Shown here: one piece after another, positions 32,813 to 42,500 of the stretch
Layout: the number at the start of each line of letters is the position of its first letter
How positions within the stretch are numbered: the first letter of the stretch is position 1
From: Cryptococcus deneoformans JEC21
Taxonomy: Eukaryota; Basidiomycota; Tremellomycetes; Tremellales; Cryptococcaceae
Length of the DNA: 42,500 bases
Assembly (NCBI RefSeq): GCF_000091045.1
Contig: NC_006670.1
Span: 1,918,201 to 1,960,700, forward strand
Reading direction: 5' to 3'
Notes under the pieces: generated by a model
Told to the model about the DNA's origin: nothing
Database searches by the model: none
What the model saw: the letters and a program-made list of their open reading frames with translations, nothing else
Translations under genes and position numbers: made by a program

Positions 32813-35495
32813 TCAACGTGACACTGCCCTCTGATTCAAGACATTTCCCTTCGTACGCCCCGTCTTTTCTTGCCTTCCCCTTCCTCTTATCCAGCCCAGC
32901 CTTCGACCTTCTTTCTTTGCAGGTTTCTCCGGCTGTGATTCCTCCTCAACGTCGTCATTCGCGTCCATCACCATCCTCTCCACAACGTCATCCTCTCCCT
33001 CTGCATCACAATACTCAGCAGGCACATAGGTGAATGGGCCTGCCTGGGCGGCCGGATGAGGATTGAAAATGGCCTCAATGATCGTTTCAGGAGGGAGATC
33101 ATGCATGTCTGAATGTCTGGCAGGACGCCCGCGGCGCAGGTGGTGGGTATGGTGCCGATGAAAGCGGTGAGAGAAATCTTGTAAGGAAGGGATCAAGGGG
33201 GATGGTTGTGGCGAAGATGTTTGTGGTACGTCAGGGTGCGAACTGGCAGGAGAACTATCCCCAGGATGGGGAGAGGGAGTATTGCGATTACTTTGGCGAT
33301 CTTGGGAACGAGACGAGCATCTCCGAGGACTGCCCGTTTCGCGAGGTGGAGTGTAGATCGAAGATTCGTTCTGAAGATGGTGCTCATATGGTTCATAATG
33401 AGTCGCTGAAGTCTGCGTACGAGTCAGACCCAGAGATTGAACACTGTGATTACCCCTCCATGAATAATATGAGGAAGAAGTTATTGCTGTCAAGTTCGTG
33501 CGTGTTCGCTCGAGAGCATTGGATGACCCCGAAGATGAGCCAGAGGGAGATTTGATGAGACGGACTTGAGAGCGGTCAGCGCCATATAAGAGCTTCCAGC
33601 TTAAGAAAATACGTACGGTCCCCTCGAATACTTTCATGATTATCAGCCATCAGGTCTCCCACCCCTGTAATGTGATGTCCTTCCTGCATAGGCGGACTAC
33701 AATTCAAATTAATTTGTGCAGCTACATATGGAGGTACGAGATCAAACTTACGCGACCCAATCCATCTCCCCTCCCACCCATTGCAGTTCCACTGTCACCT
33801 TAACAGTGGCATTTGTCCTACTCCCTTTCAACAGAAATCTCCTTGTCATCCGACCTTTTCCTGCAAATGGTGCCAGATCAATGTCAATCATCCCAAACTT
33901 GATGGGAGACTTTTCTAATCTTCTTTCTTTCCGTGTTTGCTTCACATCCTTCTTCTTGGTATTACTACCGGCTACTGCACTTAGTCCTGATGCAACAGAT
34001 TGAACGGTAGACTGTGAAATGTTGGGAGATGATCCTTCGCCACTAAGTGATGGTGAAGGTGTTGATGATGCTTGCTGAGCTTGAGGTTTGGCAGGATACT
34101 GGAAGATTGTGAGTTCCAAACCGGAATCCGACGTCGGCCCGTTACCTAGAATTAGAGTTGGTTGCCCCCCTTTTGTGGCTGCAGAAGATGGAGACTTGCT
34201 TAGAGGAAAGCGGATAACATGTCGAAGCTCAAAATCCCATTTGCAGCAATGAGACTTCAAAGGCTGTATTGGGGTTTCACCCTTTCTATGCGTGGAAATT
34301 GAGTCGGCGTCCTTGGACCTCAACTTAGAAGGTCCAGGCCCAGAAGATGATCTCAAGCGCCGTGTTATTGGTCTTTTCTGCTCTTCAAGCGGCCAGTCTG
34401 TGGTGTCACTAGAACTGGTATTGGCAGTTGCAATAGACGCTGACCTGTGAGGCATCATAGGCCTATGTAAATCGACAGGATCAGCCGGATCGAGAAGGCT
34501 GGAGTATGATGGAGTAGTACCTGACCGAACGGGCGCCGGCAGGCGATGATTGGTTCCCACTGCTCGAGGAAATGGAACAGAGAGATGATTCTGCCTGGAC
34601 TGTTGGTTCGGAAGAAAGGGGGTTGATGGGGAAGCAGAAGTCGGTTTGCGAATGTTCACCTGAGGACCTCCGTTTTCCTGGCTGTTTGATGATTTTGAAC
34701 CCCAGCTTGGTTGTTTGCTGACTTCATTGCTTTTGCTATCTCTGCTATTCACTTCATCCATATCCCCCTCTCGTGAGCTAATATCATCAAATAACCCTTC
34801 CGGTTCTTCCACCAACCGGGGAGACTCTACAGGTGGAAGTGTCCCGCCTTTGGGGCTTGAAGTGATAAATTGTTTGAGAGGAGTTGGATCCGATTTTTTT
34901 TTCTCTGGTTGAGTAGAGTTTTCACCTAACGAGGCTGGGGGGAGAGAGAGGGCTTTATTGGGAGGACGTAGTCGACGACCGTCATGGGATATCAAGGATC
35001 GAGGCGTAGGCGGAACAGCTATAGATGATGATGTAGATGAGGTCAGGAGTGAGATGGAAGACGTCGAGGGATTTGCTAATCTCAGATTAGGAAGAGAAGG
35101 CTTTATCTTGGGACCAGCTGTTATCCGTCAGTAAATTTCCCGTCCTCGATACGTAACGTACTATGAGTGTTCTCTTGAAGCTCCAATGAATCCCTTCCTT
35201 TAGGGCGCTTCCCCCGAAACTTCCACTCTGCTGCGAATCCTCCTTGTAATTGCGGTACATTGTTCACCTCATGGAGCACCACCATCGCATTAAAGATGGC
35301 ATATTTCTGATTCTCAAACATGTGTTTGAGCCTCCTCGTTATCGGTCGGGAATGCTCATTTTGATGTGGCAGATTTGCGTTAGAGACAGTTTGAGCGGTG
35401 GGAGTCATCGAAAGAGTAGAAGGAAGTGCCGTGGAAGATGAGGACCGATTTGCAGGGCCATCTTGCAAGTCTTGTCGCTGAGTGGCATTGGCCAT
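32813..35495 (-). CDS. NT-C2 domain protein with a split C2 fold, 843 aa
   Basis: Likely a membrane- or cytoskeleton-associated adaptor. The NT-C2 domain is found at the N-terminus of EEIG1, EHBP1 and many uncharacterised fungal proteins. Exons: 35495-35162, 35117-33752, 33696-33617, 33564-32813, closing to 843 residues. The first C2 strands lie at about residues 64-100 (YAIFNAMVVLHEVNNVPQ, then EWKFRGKRPKG). The later strands appear only near residue 400 (KWDFELRHVIRFPL) and continue through LELTIFQYP to FGMIDIDLAPFAGKGRMTRR and VTVELQW near 560. About 300 Ser/Pro-rich disordered residues are therefore inserted in the fold. The C-terminal third is low-complexity and has a basic end (GRRLGWIRGRGRQEK). 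Function is not established. Confidence 0.8.
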
Positions 35496-37176
35496 AATGA
35501 TTAGAGGGAAAGAGGCGGGCGTCGCTGGAAGGATGTCGTTGTAAATACAAAGGGATGGCGATCCACGGGTGGCAGATTCAGACTAGGGAGTTTGTAATAA
35601 AGTGCCGGACGGCGGATATGCAGTTATACGTCTCCCCTGGTGCTCTTTCCGGATTGGCTAAGTCTGCGGCTGGATATAGAGGCGAAGTGGGGTTTGACGT
35701 CTCCACCGACCGACCCTCGGCCTGATTATGGCGATGAGAGCTTCGCGCGAAACAAACAATCCTTTCCCAAAATTATCTGATTGATGAGCGTGAGATACAC
35801 GCGACAGAGGAGTCAGAGTCCTTTGGGTCGTATCTGTTCAGAAAAGCTCGCCCATGGTTTTCGTGAAGACACGTAAGCAGTATGTAAGGACGCGGAGTGG
35901 TGTTGTCGCAGATCACAAAAATGCTGATCGCCGACGCGGAAAGCCGAGGATGACAAGTTGGACCGCAGGCACAGGACACTTTGGGAAGGCGTTGAAGAAA
36001 AAGCTGAAGGCTGAATACCGTGAGACGATTGTGAACGGAAAAGGAGTGGGAATGGGTAGCTGGGCACTGAACCAAACAGCAATTTATATTCATCCTCTTC
36101 TTCTTCTTGACCTTCCCTCCGTTGGGATGGGCGACGTCTCCGCCGGCTCCGTCACTGAATCCCTAACATGCCCTCCACTTTCTCCACTTTCTCAGGCCCT
36201 TTATTTTTAATAAGCTTTGCGCATCCGTAGTGTTATCGCCGGTCGCCGCGGTTGGTCAGTCGGTGATTTGTCAGTTTGATTATTAATTCATGCACCATAA
36301 TTGTGCACCCGCTTGCTGCCTAACATTCGTGCGTAATCATGGCCGGTATCTCCATGTCCCTAACTCACATGTGACTTCAACCTGTATTTACACTCCTAAA
36401 ATAGCAGAGGCCAAGCTGTGAACACGCAAACATCAACTTATTACCGAAAAAAAAAGAACGGGGGTGCCTGCCAAACGCCAGATAGACGTCTGTCCGTCTC
36501 AATCATCTGACGACGCTTGATATGAAAGACTTGAATGTCTACAACATGCGTTTGAAAAGGGCAGCAGCAGCAGCAGTAATCCCGCCTTCTCCAGCAGCAT
36601 ACGCAGTGGTTTCGGCCGGCACAGCCTCGAACAGCTGCGGCAGAATGACTTTTAACTAGAGGCAGGGGGGGGGGGACGGAGTTCTCTGCTCGCTCATCAT
36701 ATATAATAGGAAAAATGGGCAATCGTGGATGCTTGTTATTTAGGATAACCAATAATGCGCAGGGGCGGAAGAGAGAGATGGGAAAGGTACATAAGACCGG
36801 GTAGACAGGCTTTAGTACTCGCATGTCATCTATTTTATTCCTCCTCTACTTTCCTCTCTTCTTACCCCGCTACTTTCGACTCCGAATTTCTACCATTGAC
36901 CCCGAGGCGACTTAGCAAGAGAACAGGGAGAGAATAGAGAAGCGACAGACAAACATTAAATGGAAGGTTTATTATGAAGATTTGCTCTACGAATGTTGTT
37001 GATAACTACGAGGCTTAATATACGTGTGTATAGCGGACTTGTCTGTCTTCTTAGCTTAATGAACTGTCCTTCCTCCGTGGTTCCTTCATCCCTCATGGTT
37101 ACAGCAGAAAGATACAAAAATACTACGTGCTTCTTCATTGACAGGACGGAGGCAGGTTAAGAAATACAAAAACTGG

Positions 37177-37183
<7 letters not shown>
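35496..37183. other. Intergenic region between the NT-C2 gene and the tRNA gene
   Basis: The promoter of the NT-C2 gene occupies the left side. It holds a CT-rich tract near 36165-36200, five GCA repeats near 36571 and a 10-base G run at 36665-36674. Open frames (up to 127 codons, for example plus strand at 35854) lack domain resemblance or a partner exon. No gene is called. Confidence 0.45.
37177..37181 (-). terminator. RNA polymerase III T5 terminator of the tRNA
   Basis: Five T residues on the minus strand, two bases after the tRNA discriminator base. This is the usual Pol III stop signal. Confidence 0.8.
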
Positions 37184-37228
<45 letters not shown>

Positions 37229-37231
37229 GAT

Positions 37232-37272
<41 letters not shown>
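37184..37272 (-). tRNA. tRNA-Val (anticodon AAC) with a 15-nt intron
   Basis: The cloverleaf is complete. Acceptor 5' strand is GGTCACG, D stem ATGG/CCAT with loop AGTTGGTCA, anticodon stem CCTGT/ACAGG, variable loop AGGTC, T arm GGCGG-TTCGATC-CCGCC, acceptor 3' strand CGGGATC and discriminator A. Removing TTCATCGAATGTCTT after position 37 gives the loop CTAACAC, which reads valine (AAC). The intron sits at the canonical 37/38 site. Internal A and B boxes (B box GGTTCGATCC) are intact and a T5 follows. One acceptor pair (5-68) is A-G instead of Watson-Crick and pair 2-71 is G-T. This could lower stability or mean the copy is weak. Confidence 0.88.
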
Positions 37273-37276
<4 letters not shown>

Positions 37277-37634
37277 TGTTGGGAATGTGTCTTGACAATT
37301 AAATACAACACGGAGCAACCACTATGCAATACAGTGTGGATTCTCCGTCCAGTCATCTACAATCGATGACTGACAGTATGTAATGGCGTATCAAGAGGAA
37401 GCAGCAGGTATGATATGAAAATGTAATACTAGGCTCAACTCCCCACCGAATTAAGTTGATATAATCATGCGATCATGATATATGGAGGATTCATCTTGCT
37501 TGTGACTTCTATGCATGATGATATCTTAATAAAATGTGCAGTGATTAAAAGGGCAATAATAGTATGAACAACGGCCGAACGGGAGGCACGATGAAAAGAC
37601 TAATCAAAACCTAATAACTTCGAGAAAAGTGTAT
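37273..37634. other. Spacer between the tRNA gene and the Rossmann-fold gene
   Basis: 362 bp of AT-rich sequence containing the 3' flank of the NAD(P)-binding gene. No open frame, repeat or RNA gene is seen. Several ATGATATAT/ATCATG words occur around 37460-37520. Confidence 0.45.
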
Positions 37635-38528
37635 CTAATAGCCAATAACCGGCAGCTTGTTTACCCACTCATTCCTCCCTGGGAGACAATCCTCTACAAT
37701 CACTCTGGCAACTTCAGCCCTCCTAATGGTGTAGCTTTTCAATCTCTCTCCGATCTTGGTCTCTTTCCTGCCTTTGGGCGGTTGGTCATCTTCTACATAA
37801 GCAGCTCCTCGGAGAATGATAACTTCTGGGATAAAATCCTTGAGAGTAGAGCTGATAGTGGTTGCAGACAGAACGTCGGTGGAAGGGGGGGTAGGTGGGG
37901 ACATGACCGTGGATGCTCGCTGAAAGAGGTATTCCAGGCCTCCTTTATCCAAAAGGGCACTGCGAAGGAGCCATGGATAAAGGATCTGAATGAAAATATT
38001 AATGTGTGACCTTTGGAGCACAGCAGTGACTTACTCTCCAGACAAGAGGCATGACCTTGTGGTTTTCACCTACTCCCATAGTACTAACAGTGATTACTCG
38101 AGGAACTTGCTGACCTTTCTTGTGGACCTCTGCAAGGACATGAAGAAGAGCTACTGTAGCACGTGTGCATAAATCAGGAACATCGTTGATAAAGCCTCGA
38201 CGAGTTAATTGAGACTTTCCACCTGAAAATGCCATTAGTTTTCAGCTGAAGCCGGAACTGCATGGAGAAATTTACCGATCGATGTTACTAACAGATCTAC
38301 CTGACGGTCAAAGAGCTGCCTGATATCGTCTTCCACAGTAGCGTCACCCTTAATCAATTGTAACCTGCCGGAACTGATGTACTCGGCAAGATTGGGATCG
38401 GAAGACAAAGCTTCCGGCTTTCGCACGAGGAGGATAGCAGTCCATTGTTGAGTTGAAGGGGAAGAAAGAAGCTGGACGACTGTGTGGTATCCAACACCTC
38501 GAGAGGCTCCAATGAAGGCGGCGAGCAT
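37635..38528 (-). CDS. NAD(P)-binding Rossmann-fold protein (NmrA/atypical SDR-like), 263 aa
   Basis: Likely an NAD(P)H-binding oxidoreductase or redox-sensing regulator of the atypical short-chain dehydrogenase group, with no recognised substrate. Exons: 38528-38276, 38222-38035, 37985-37635, closing to 263 residues. The N-terminal dinucleotide loop is GASRGVGYHTVVQLL (G-x2-G-x2-G, residues 8-13), followed by LLVRKPEAL at the end of beta-2. GDATVEDDIRQLFD corresponds to the usual GD near beta-3, and VTVSTMGVGENHKVMP holds the post-beta-5 region. No Tyr-x3-Lys catalytic pair is seen, which fits the NmrA-like or NAD(P)-binding-10 families better than classical SDRs. It is divergent from the methyltransferase gene across 566 bp. 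Confidence 0.8.
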
Positions 38529-39094
38529 TGCAGATAGTACGATTGCTTGGGCTGAGTGGATTCGGGTAATAGCTGTTCAATGACAGGTCTGTAGGACTGG
38601 TAGACTCGAAGATGTAGGGAGAAGACACAGTGGGGATTGCTGTATGAACAAGCGTGCGGTATCCGCTCGCCTCATATACTTTCGGTGTGCTCGGCCATCG
38701 GGCAAGAAGATAACATAGTCGAAGAGCTGCGTCTTTGAGTAAGCGATGCACATCGTTGCCCTTTTGCGGTCAATGTCAAAGATCAAAAGTGTTTCTTATT
38801 GCCTCGGTGAGCCTCGGCGTCGTATTGTTGATAAACTGATTATCGGGGATGGGCAATAAACTGATTTATTTATCGGGGATTGGCCTTAGCCAATGGCCGC
38901 GAAAACGCGACACACAACCACCCAAGAGCTTATTTACATGAAGGCCGATGTTGATAAATTACGTAACGTAATAACCTCCATCTTCGCGTCTCGGTCGTCA
39001 CTCGTGAAGAAATACGATCTCGAAGTGTGTCCGAGTTCTTTGTTGCTCACTTCTCTTCCTAAACAATCGCGTCCGAGAGATAGCTGACCGTGAA
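38529..39094. promoter_or_regulatory. Divergent promoter between the Rossmann-fold and methyltransferase genes
   Basis: A 566-bp bidirectional spacer. It contains an imperfect tandem duplication (38831-38884) whose two units share ATAAACTGATT and ATCGGGGAT, with extra TTATT in the second. A 64-codon frame at 38893-39087 ends 8 bp before the methyltransferase start. If transcribed it would act as an upstream ORF, but it has no family resemblance. Confidence 0.5.
38831..38884. repeat. Imperfect tandem duplication in the divergent promoter
   Basis: Two neighbouring copies of ATAAACTGATT(TATTT)ATCGGGGATKGG. The second copy carries a 5-nt insertion. It lies about 210 bp upstream of the methyltransferase ATG and 300 bp upstream of the opposite gene. 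Confidence 0.8.
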
Positions 39095-40810
39095 ATGTCC
39101 AGTACCCCTGCCGAAAAGGAGCACTGGCGCTTCGTGCTCCGTGCTTTTGACGGGTATATGCGCTACCATGTAAGCCGCATGCTTTGGTTACGTAGATAGC
39201 GTCGCTAACAACTATATAGCTGTCCGCCAACCATGCTAGAAGAATGGCCTTCATCACTCTGCCGAAAGAAGAGAAGAAGGTCTATGAGCTGATTGGTTAT
39301 CGGGAGAAACTAGAAGCGGTGGACGAAGGAATCCGACGGTAAGTTATCTTCTGTCAGCGAGGTTAAGTGTTCCATCTGATTAGCGCCTTCAACGCAGCAA
39401 TTCTGACTTTATTGATGAGATGATTGCCAATCCTGTGTTCTCGGACATACTTTCAAGCTCGGAAGGTAGCCAATGTACTCCTGGAGACCACACGCATTCT
39501 CAAGTAGATTCTTCGCATGATCATTCACAGTCTGCATCATCCACCAACTCCCACTCCCACTCTTACTCGTCACCCAAATCCCAATCCAGTAATACGGAGG
39601 GAAAACGATCTCCAGAGTCGGATATCGCCCAAGATAAAGTACGTTCGACTCTGCGAAGCTTCGTCCGTGACTGGACCAAGGAAGGAGAGGATGAGAGAAA
39701 TGCCTGTTATGCCCCATGCTTGGAAGCTCTCGAACGCTACTTCCCTAAAAAAAATTATGCTGGCGAAGAAAAGGTGGAAATAATGACCGATGGAGAAGAG
39801 TCGAAGCTTTGCAGAATGGCAAGAGAAAGATCAGAGGTCAAAGTCTTGGTGCCAGGGTGCGGGCTTGGAAGATTAGCAATGGAAATAGCTGCTCGTGGTA
39901 GGCCTTCCCTGCTTGCACCGTTACTATCATATGTGCAGTCATCTCATGTGCAAATTTATAGGATTCTTTTCCCAAGGTAATGAGTTCAACACATATATGT
40001 TGATCGCCTCCGACTGGGTATTAAATCAGTATGTAATTCAGAATATAGATCTTCCCTTCTGACTCTCCTAGGACAACGAATGCTGAGTCTCATGCTATCT
40101 TCCCATTCTTGCACTCTTTTTCGAATCATCCCACTACTGAACATCATCTTCTTCGCTCTGTGAGGATCCCTGATGTTTGCCCAGTTGATATTTTCGGCCA
40201 AGGTCGACCTGGCCCGTTCTCACTGGTGGCAGGGGATTTTGAAGAAATCTATAGGCCGAAAAACTGGGGTTTAGATGAGAGCAAAAAACACGAGCCTGAA
40301 GAACAGGAGGATCATCAAGGGCAATGGGGTGCTGTCGTGACTTGTTTCTTCATCGACTGCGTATGTCGTATCTCAGCAATCTGGTTCAAAGCTGATATAA
40401 GCGTGCAGGCTCGTAATGTACTCAATTATCTCCGAATCATCCACTCTCTGCTAGCAGATGATGGGGTCTGGATCAATGTTGGTCCCCTTTTGTGGCATTT
40501 TGAAAACTCGCCTACAACGTCGGCGAAGGGGGAAGGAAGCATCGAGCTAAGTTTGGATGAGGTTAAGGAGCTAGCTAGAAGGATAGGATTTGACTTAAGG
40601 GTGTGTTTACATTAAATTCGTCTATTCTATGGGTGGCTGATTTTCTTTATAGGAGGAAAAAATGATTAGGTCAACTTATACTGGTATCCCTGAGGGTATG
40701 TTGAGGCACGAATACAACGTATGTGACTCGTTCATTCGTCTCAATTCCAAACTGACTTCCAATGGGGATAGGCTGCTTTCTGGGTGGCAACTAAAAGGAA
40801 GGCCGTGTGA
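39095..40810 (+). CDS. N2227-like S-adenosylmethionine methyltransferase (carnosine N-methyltransferase family), 448 aa
   Basis: SAM-dependent methyltransferase of the N2227 family. The animal member CARNMT1 methylates carnosine and the yeast member is YNL092W. The fungal substrate is not settled. Exons: 39095-39169, 39220-39338, 39398-39897, 39962-40028, 40072-40360, 40409-40600, 40653-40718, 40772-40810, closing to 448 residues. N-terminal EKEHWRFVLRAFDGYMRYH begins the conserved helical part. SAM motif I is KVLVPGCGLGRLAMEIA. GNEFNTYMLIASDWVLN, VVTCFFIDCARNVLNYL and WINVGPLLWHF are the family hallmarks, and the end is AAFWVATKRKAV. An unusual Ser/His-rich insertion of about 35 residues (DHTHSQVDSSHDHSQS onward) interrupts the N-terminal half. 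The first ATG in frame is 39095. Confidence 0.92.
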
Positions 40811-41102
40811 AGCATCCAAGGTTAAAAGTCTGTCTATGGGGGAGCCACACAGCACATTGCTTCGCACATCTTTCGCTAGAAGTCATGTATGGTACATGTA
40901 GATTGGATATTCCACAGTCCATCATTTGTGGAGATGTTTCAAACATAAGAGCTTGCATATAAGAACCCAAAGAAATATGAAACATTATCTGTGGATATCA
41001 CAGCATATGGAAATACGGAAGATGCAGTTGAACCAGTGGACCGAAACTCATTTCTAATTTCTTCTTCTGACCTTCTTCGCCGTAATCTATAGCGTTCGCC
41101 GC
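40811..41102. other. Convergent 3' spacer
   Basis: 292 bp shared by the 3' ends of the methyltransferase gene and the zinc-finger gene. No gene or repeat is seen. Confidence 0.5.
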
Positions 41103-42477
41103 TTACTGAGTCTTCCCTTCCCTTGCCAACCTATTGCCGATGTGGCCCTTGTTTTTGAGGTGGACTTCAAAATTGTTGAGAGTCTCACCGGGACCGAGAG
41201 CGTAGATTCGACCTGGGCTGCATCAAATAGTTAGCAACTATTGGACATGTTTGTACCGCTTGTCCATTTGTATCAACTCACCAGTCATTACATTTGGCTC
41301 TCCACTCTGGAGGCGCATCTGGTTGATCCGCCGGCCGGGGCTTTTGGATGACCAAGAACGAGTCTCGAGAATATTTTGCCCTCATATTACCGAGAGCTCT
41401 CTGAATCCACATCGGAACCTGTAAAAGAATGGTTAGTAGAATGTATTGACAGAATCTGCACAGACTCACTTCGATAGCTTTCCTTCCCGAGCCAGGAGAT
41501 GCAGCCGACGCCAAGCCTGGAGTTCCAGTTGGCACCACAGAGGACCTTGCTGCAGGCGTCTCAGTCCTGCCCGCCGCCATTTTCTTCCTATCTTTCCTTC
41601 CGCCAAAAGTTGAGTCTGAGTCATCACTCCCGCTGTCGCTGCCACTATCACTATCACTATCGATGCCAGAAGAATCGGAACTCTTCCTTTTCTTCTTTTC
41701 GATCTTATTGTCAGAAGCGGGTTTGGAAATCGGGAATGGCACTCCGACTTCATCAGGCTTGGCAGACTTCGGTGGTCGTTCATCAACGTCATTATGACTT
41801 TTGCGTTTCTTGAGAATCGAAGTCTGATCGGTTTGCGAGTCTAGATGAAATGATGACGGGAGATTTTCCACCTTGCCGGAGAGAGGAGTAGAGGGTTCAG
41901 AAGGTGAATCGGGAATTCTATTATAATGACCGGGCTTCTTCCTCCCGGATGCGCTCAGTGCTCCATTGATGGACTGCTCATCCGCTGAGTCGTCCAGATA
42001 TCCTTTCCTATGGCCTTTGATATCGCCTGTGGTGGGTGTACCGCCATTGGCAAGAGGCCCTTCTCGTATAGAAACAGGGCTTATTGCTCTGTTCTTAGGG
42101 GGCCTACCAAGGCGCTTGCCCCGGGCAGAGATATGAGGTAAATGAGGAGCAGGAGACGCGGATGCGGGAATAGGAAGGTCTTGAGCCAGGAGATTAATGT
42201 TTGCCTCTGCGGCGAGAGCAGCACCACGCCTTCGACTGGTAGGAGCAGAGTCTCGGACAGGGACGTTATCGGCTTGGAACAGAATCGGAACTCCATTGGG
42301 ACCGAGGTTATTGAGCAAAGTGCGTTGGGTCTTAACGGGCTCCCTTTCAGGAAGTACGATACCGCGTCTAGCACGGCCAGCTCTCTTCTTGCGCTTCATC
42401 TCCTTCTCTCGCTGTGACTCGAGCAATGCTAACTGATCAGGACCAAGCTCATTGAAGATGGGTGTGTACGATGCCAT
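41103..42477 (-). CDS. Nuclear AT-hook protein with a C-terminal Snf5/Sfh1-tail-like zinc finger, 419 aa
   Basis: Probable chromatin-associated protein. Exons: 42477-41470, 41418-41282, 41217-41103, closing to 419 residues with TAA 41105-41103. An AT-hook-like GKRLGRPPKNR lies near residue 120, preceded by basic KRKKRAGRARRG. Residues about 150-330 are disordered, with Lys-rich NLS-like runs (KKRKS, KKKRKSS) and an acidic Ser/Asp run (SDSDSGSDSGSDDSDS). The C-terminal 85 residues are conserved-looking: VPMWIQRALGNMRAKY, then EWRAKCNDCPGRIYALGPGE and NFEVHLKNKGH. These give a C-x2-C...H-x5-H zinc site like that ending fungal Snf5/Sfh1 remodeller subunits. The SNF5 repeat domain itself is absent. 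A role in SWI/SNF or RSC is inference only. The start at 42477 fits the frame and the gene is complete. Confidence 0.78.
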
Positions 42478-42500
42478 GGCAATGTCTTCTTTACGAAGAG

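Noticed and set aside
33202..33555. 117-codon plus-strand frame inside the NT-C2 gene
   Set aside because: It is the complement of the Ser/Pro/His-rich C-terminal exon of the NT-C2 protein.
35854..36210. 118-codon open frame on the plus strand
   Set aside because: Lies in the NT-C2 promoter region and shows no family signature or continuing exon.
1..42500. CRISPR arrays, operons, bacterial ribosome-binding sites, telomeric repeats
   Set aside because: None is seen. The intron-rich architecture is eukaryotic and no TTAGGG-type array occurs.

Overview
The window is fungal nuclear DNA, most likely from the Cryptococcus neoformans/gattii complex (Tremellomycetes, Basidiomycota). Nearly every gene is cut by many introns of about 45-75 nt with GT(A/G)AGT-like donors, CTNAC/CTGAC-type branch sites and short exons. 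One gene, after splicing by eye, closes exactly into a 1543-residue PDR-type ABC transporter that I recognise as AFR1. All exon boundaries were inferred by hand from splice motifs, reading phase and family similarity. In each listed gene the phases close without a remainder.

Layout, left to right. (1) 1-2213, minus: a DHA1-type major facilitator drug/H+ antiporter whose 3' end runs off the left edge. (2) About 2960-5060: a decayed, truncated Helitron Rep gene. (3) 6459-12516, plus: AFR1, a full ABC-G/PDR efflux pump in 28 exons. (4) 12517-14349: no gene seen. (5) 14350-15583, minus: a bZIP transcription factor. (6) 15584-22522: a 6.9 kb stretch without a convincing gene, holding a GC-rich fold-back near 20.7 kb and some coding-like debris. 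(7) 22523-24425, plus: a FAD/NAD(P)-binding amine-oxidase-like protein (COG2907 type). (8) 24987-26306, plus: dihydroorotase. (9) 26440-28622, minus: an ALDH7 (antiquitin-type) aldehyde dehydrogenase. (10) 28968-32314, minus: exocyst subunit Sec5. (11) 32813-35495, minus: a protein with an NT-C2 domain split by a long insertion. (12) 37184-37272, minus: an intron-containing tRNA-Val(AAC). (13) 37635-38528, minus: a Rossmann NAD(P)-binding protein. (14) 39095-40810, plus: an N2227/carnosine N-methyltransferase-like protein. (15) 41103-42477, minus: an AT-hook protein with a C-terminal zinc finger resembling the tail of fungal Snf5/Sfh1.

The left third is functionally suggestive. Two unrelated multidrug exporters (MFS and ABC) are divergently transcribed across a 4.2 kb gap that took a Helitron insertion, and a bZIP regulator lies just downstream of AFR1. 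An AP-1/Gcn4-type TGAGTCA lies 40 bp before the AFR1 start codon. The right two thirds is ordinary housekeeping sequence (pyrimidine synthesis, aldehyde oxidation, exocytosis, chromatin) with tight spacing. I saw no CRISPR array, rRNA or telomeric repeat. The most unusual items are the Helitron relic, the 5-nt and 12-nt micro-exons of ALDH7, a probable GC-AG intron in SEC5, and the interrupted C2 domain.
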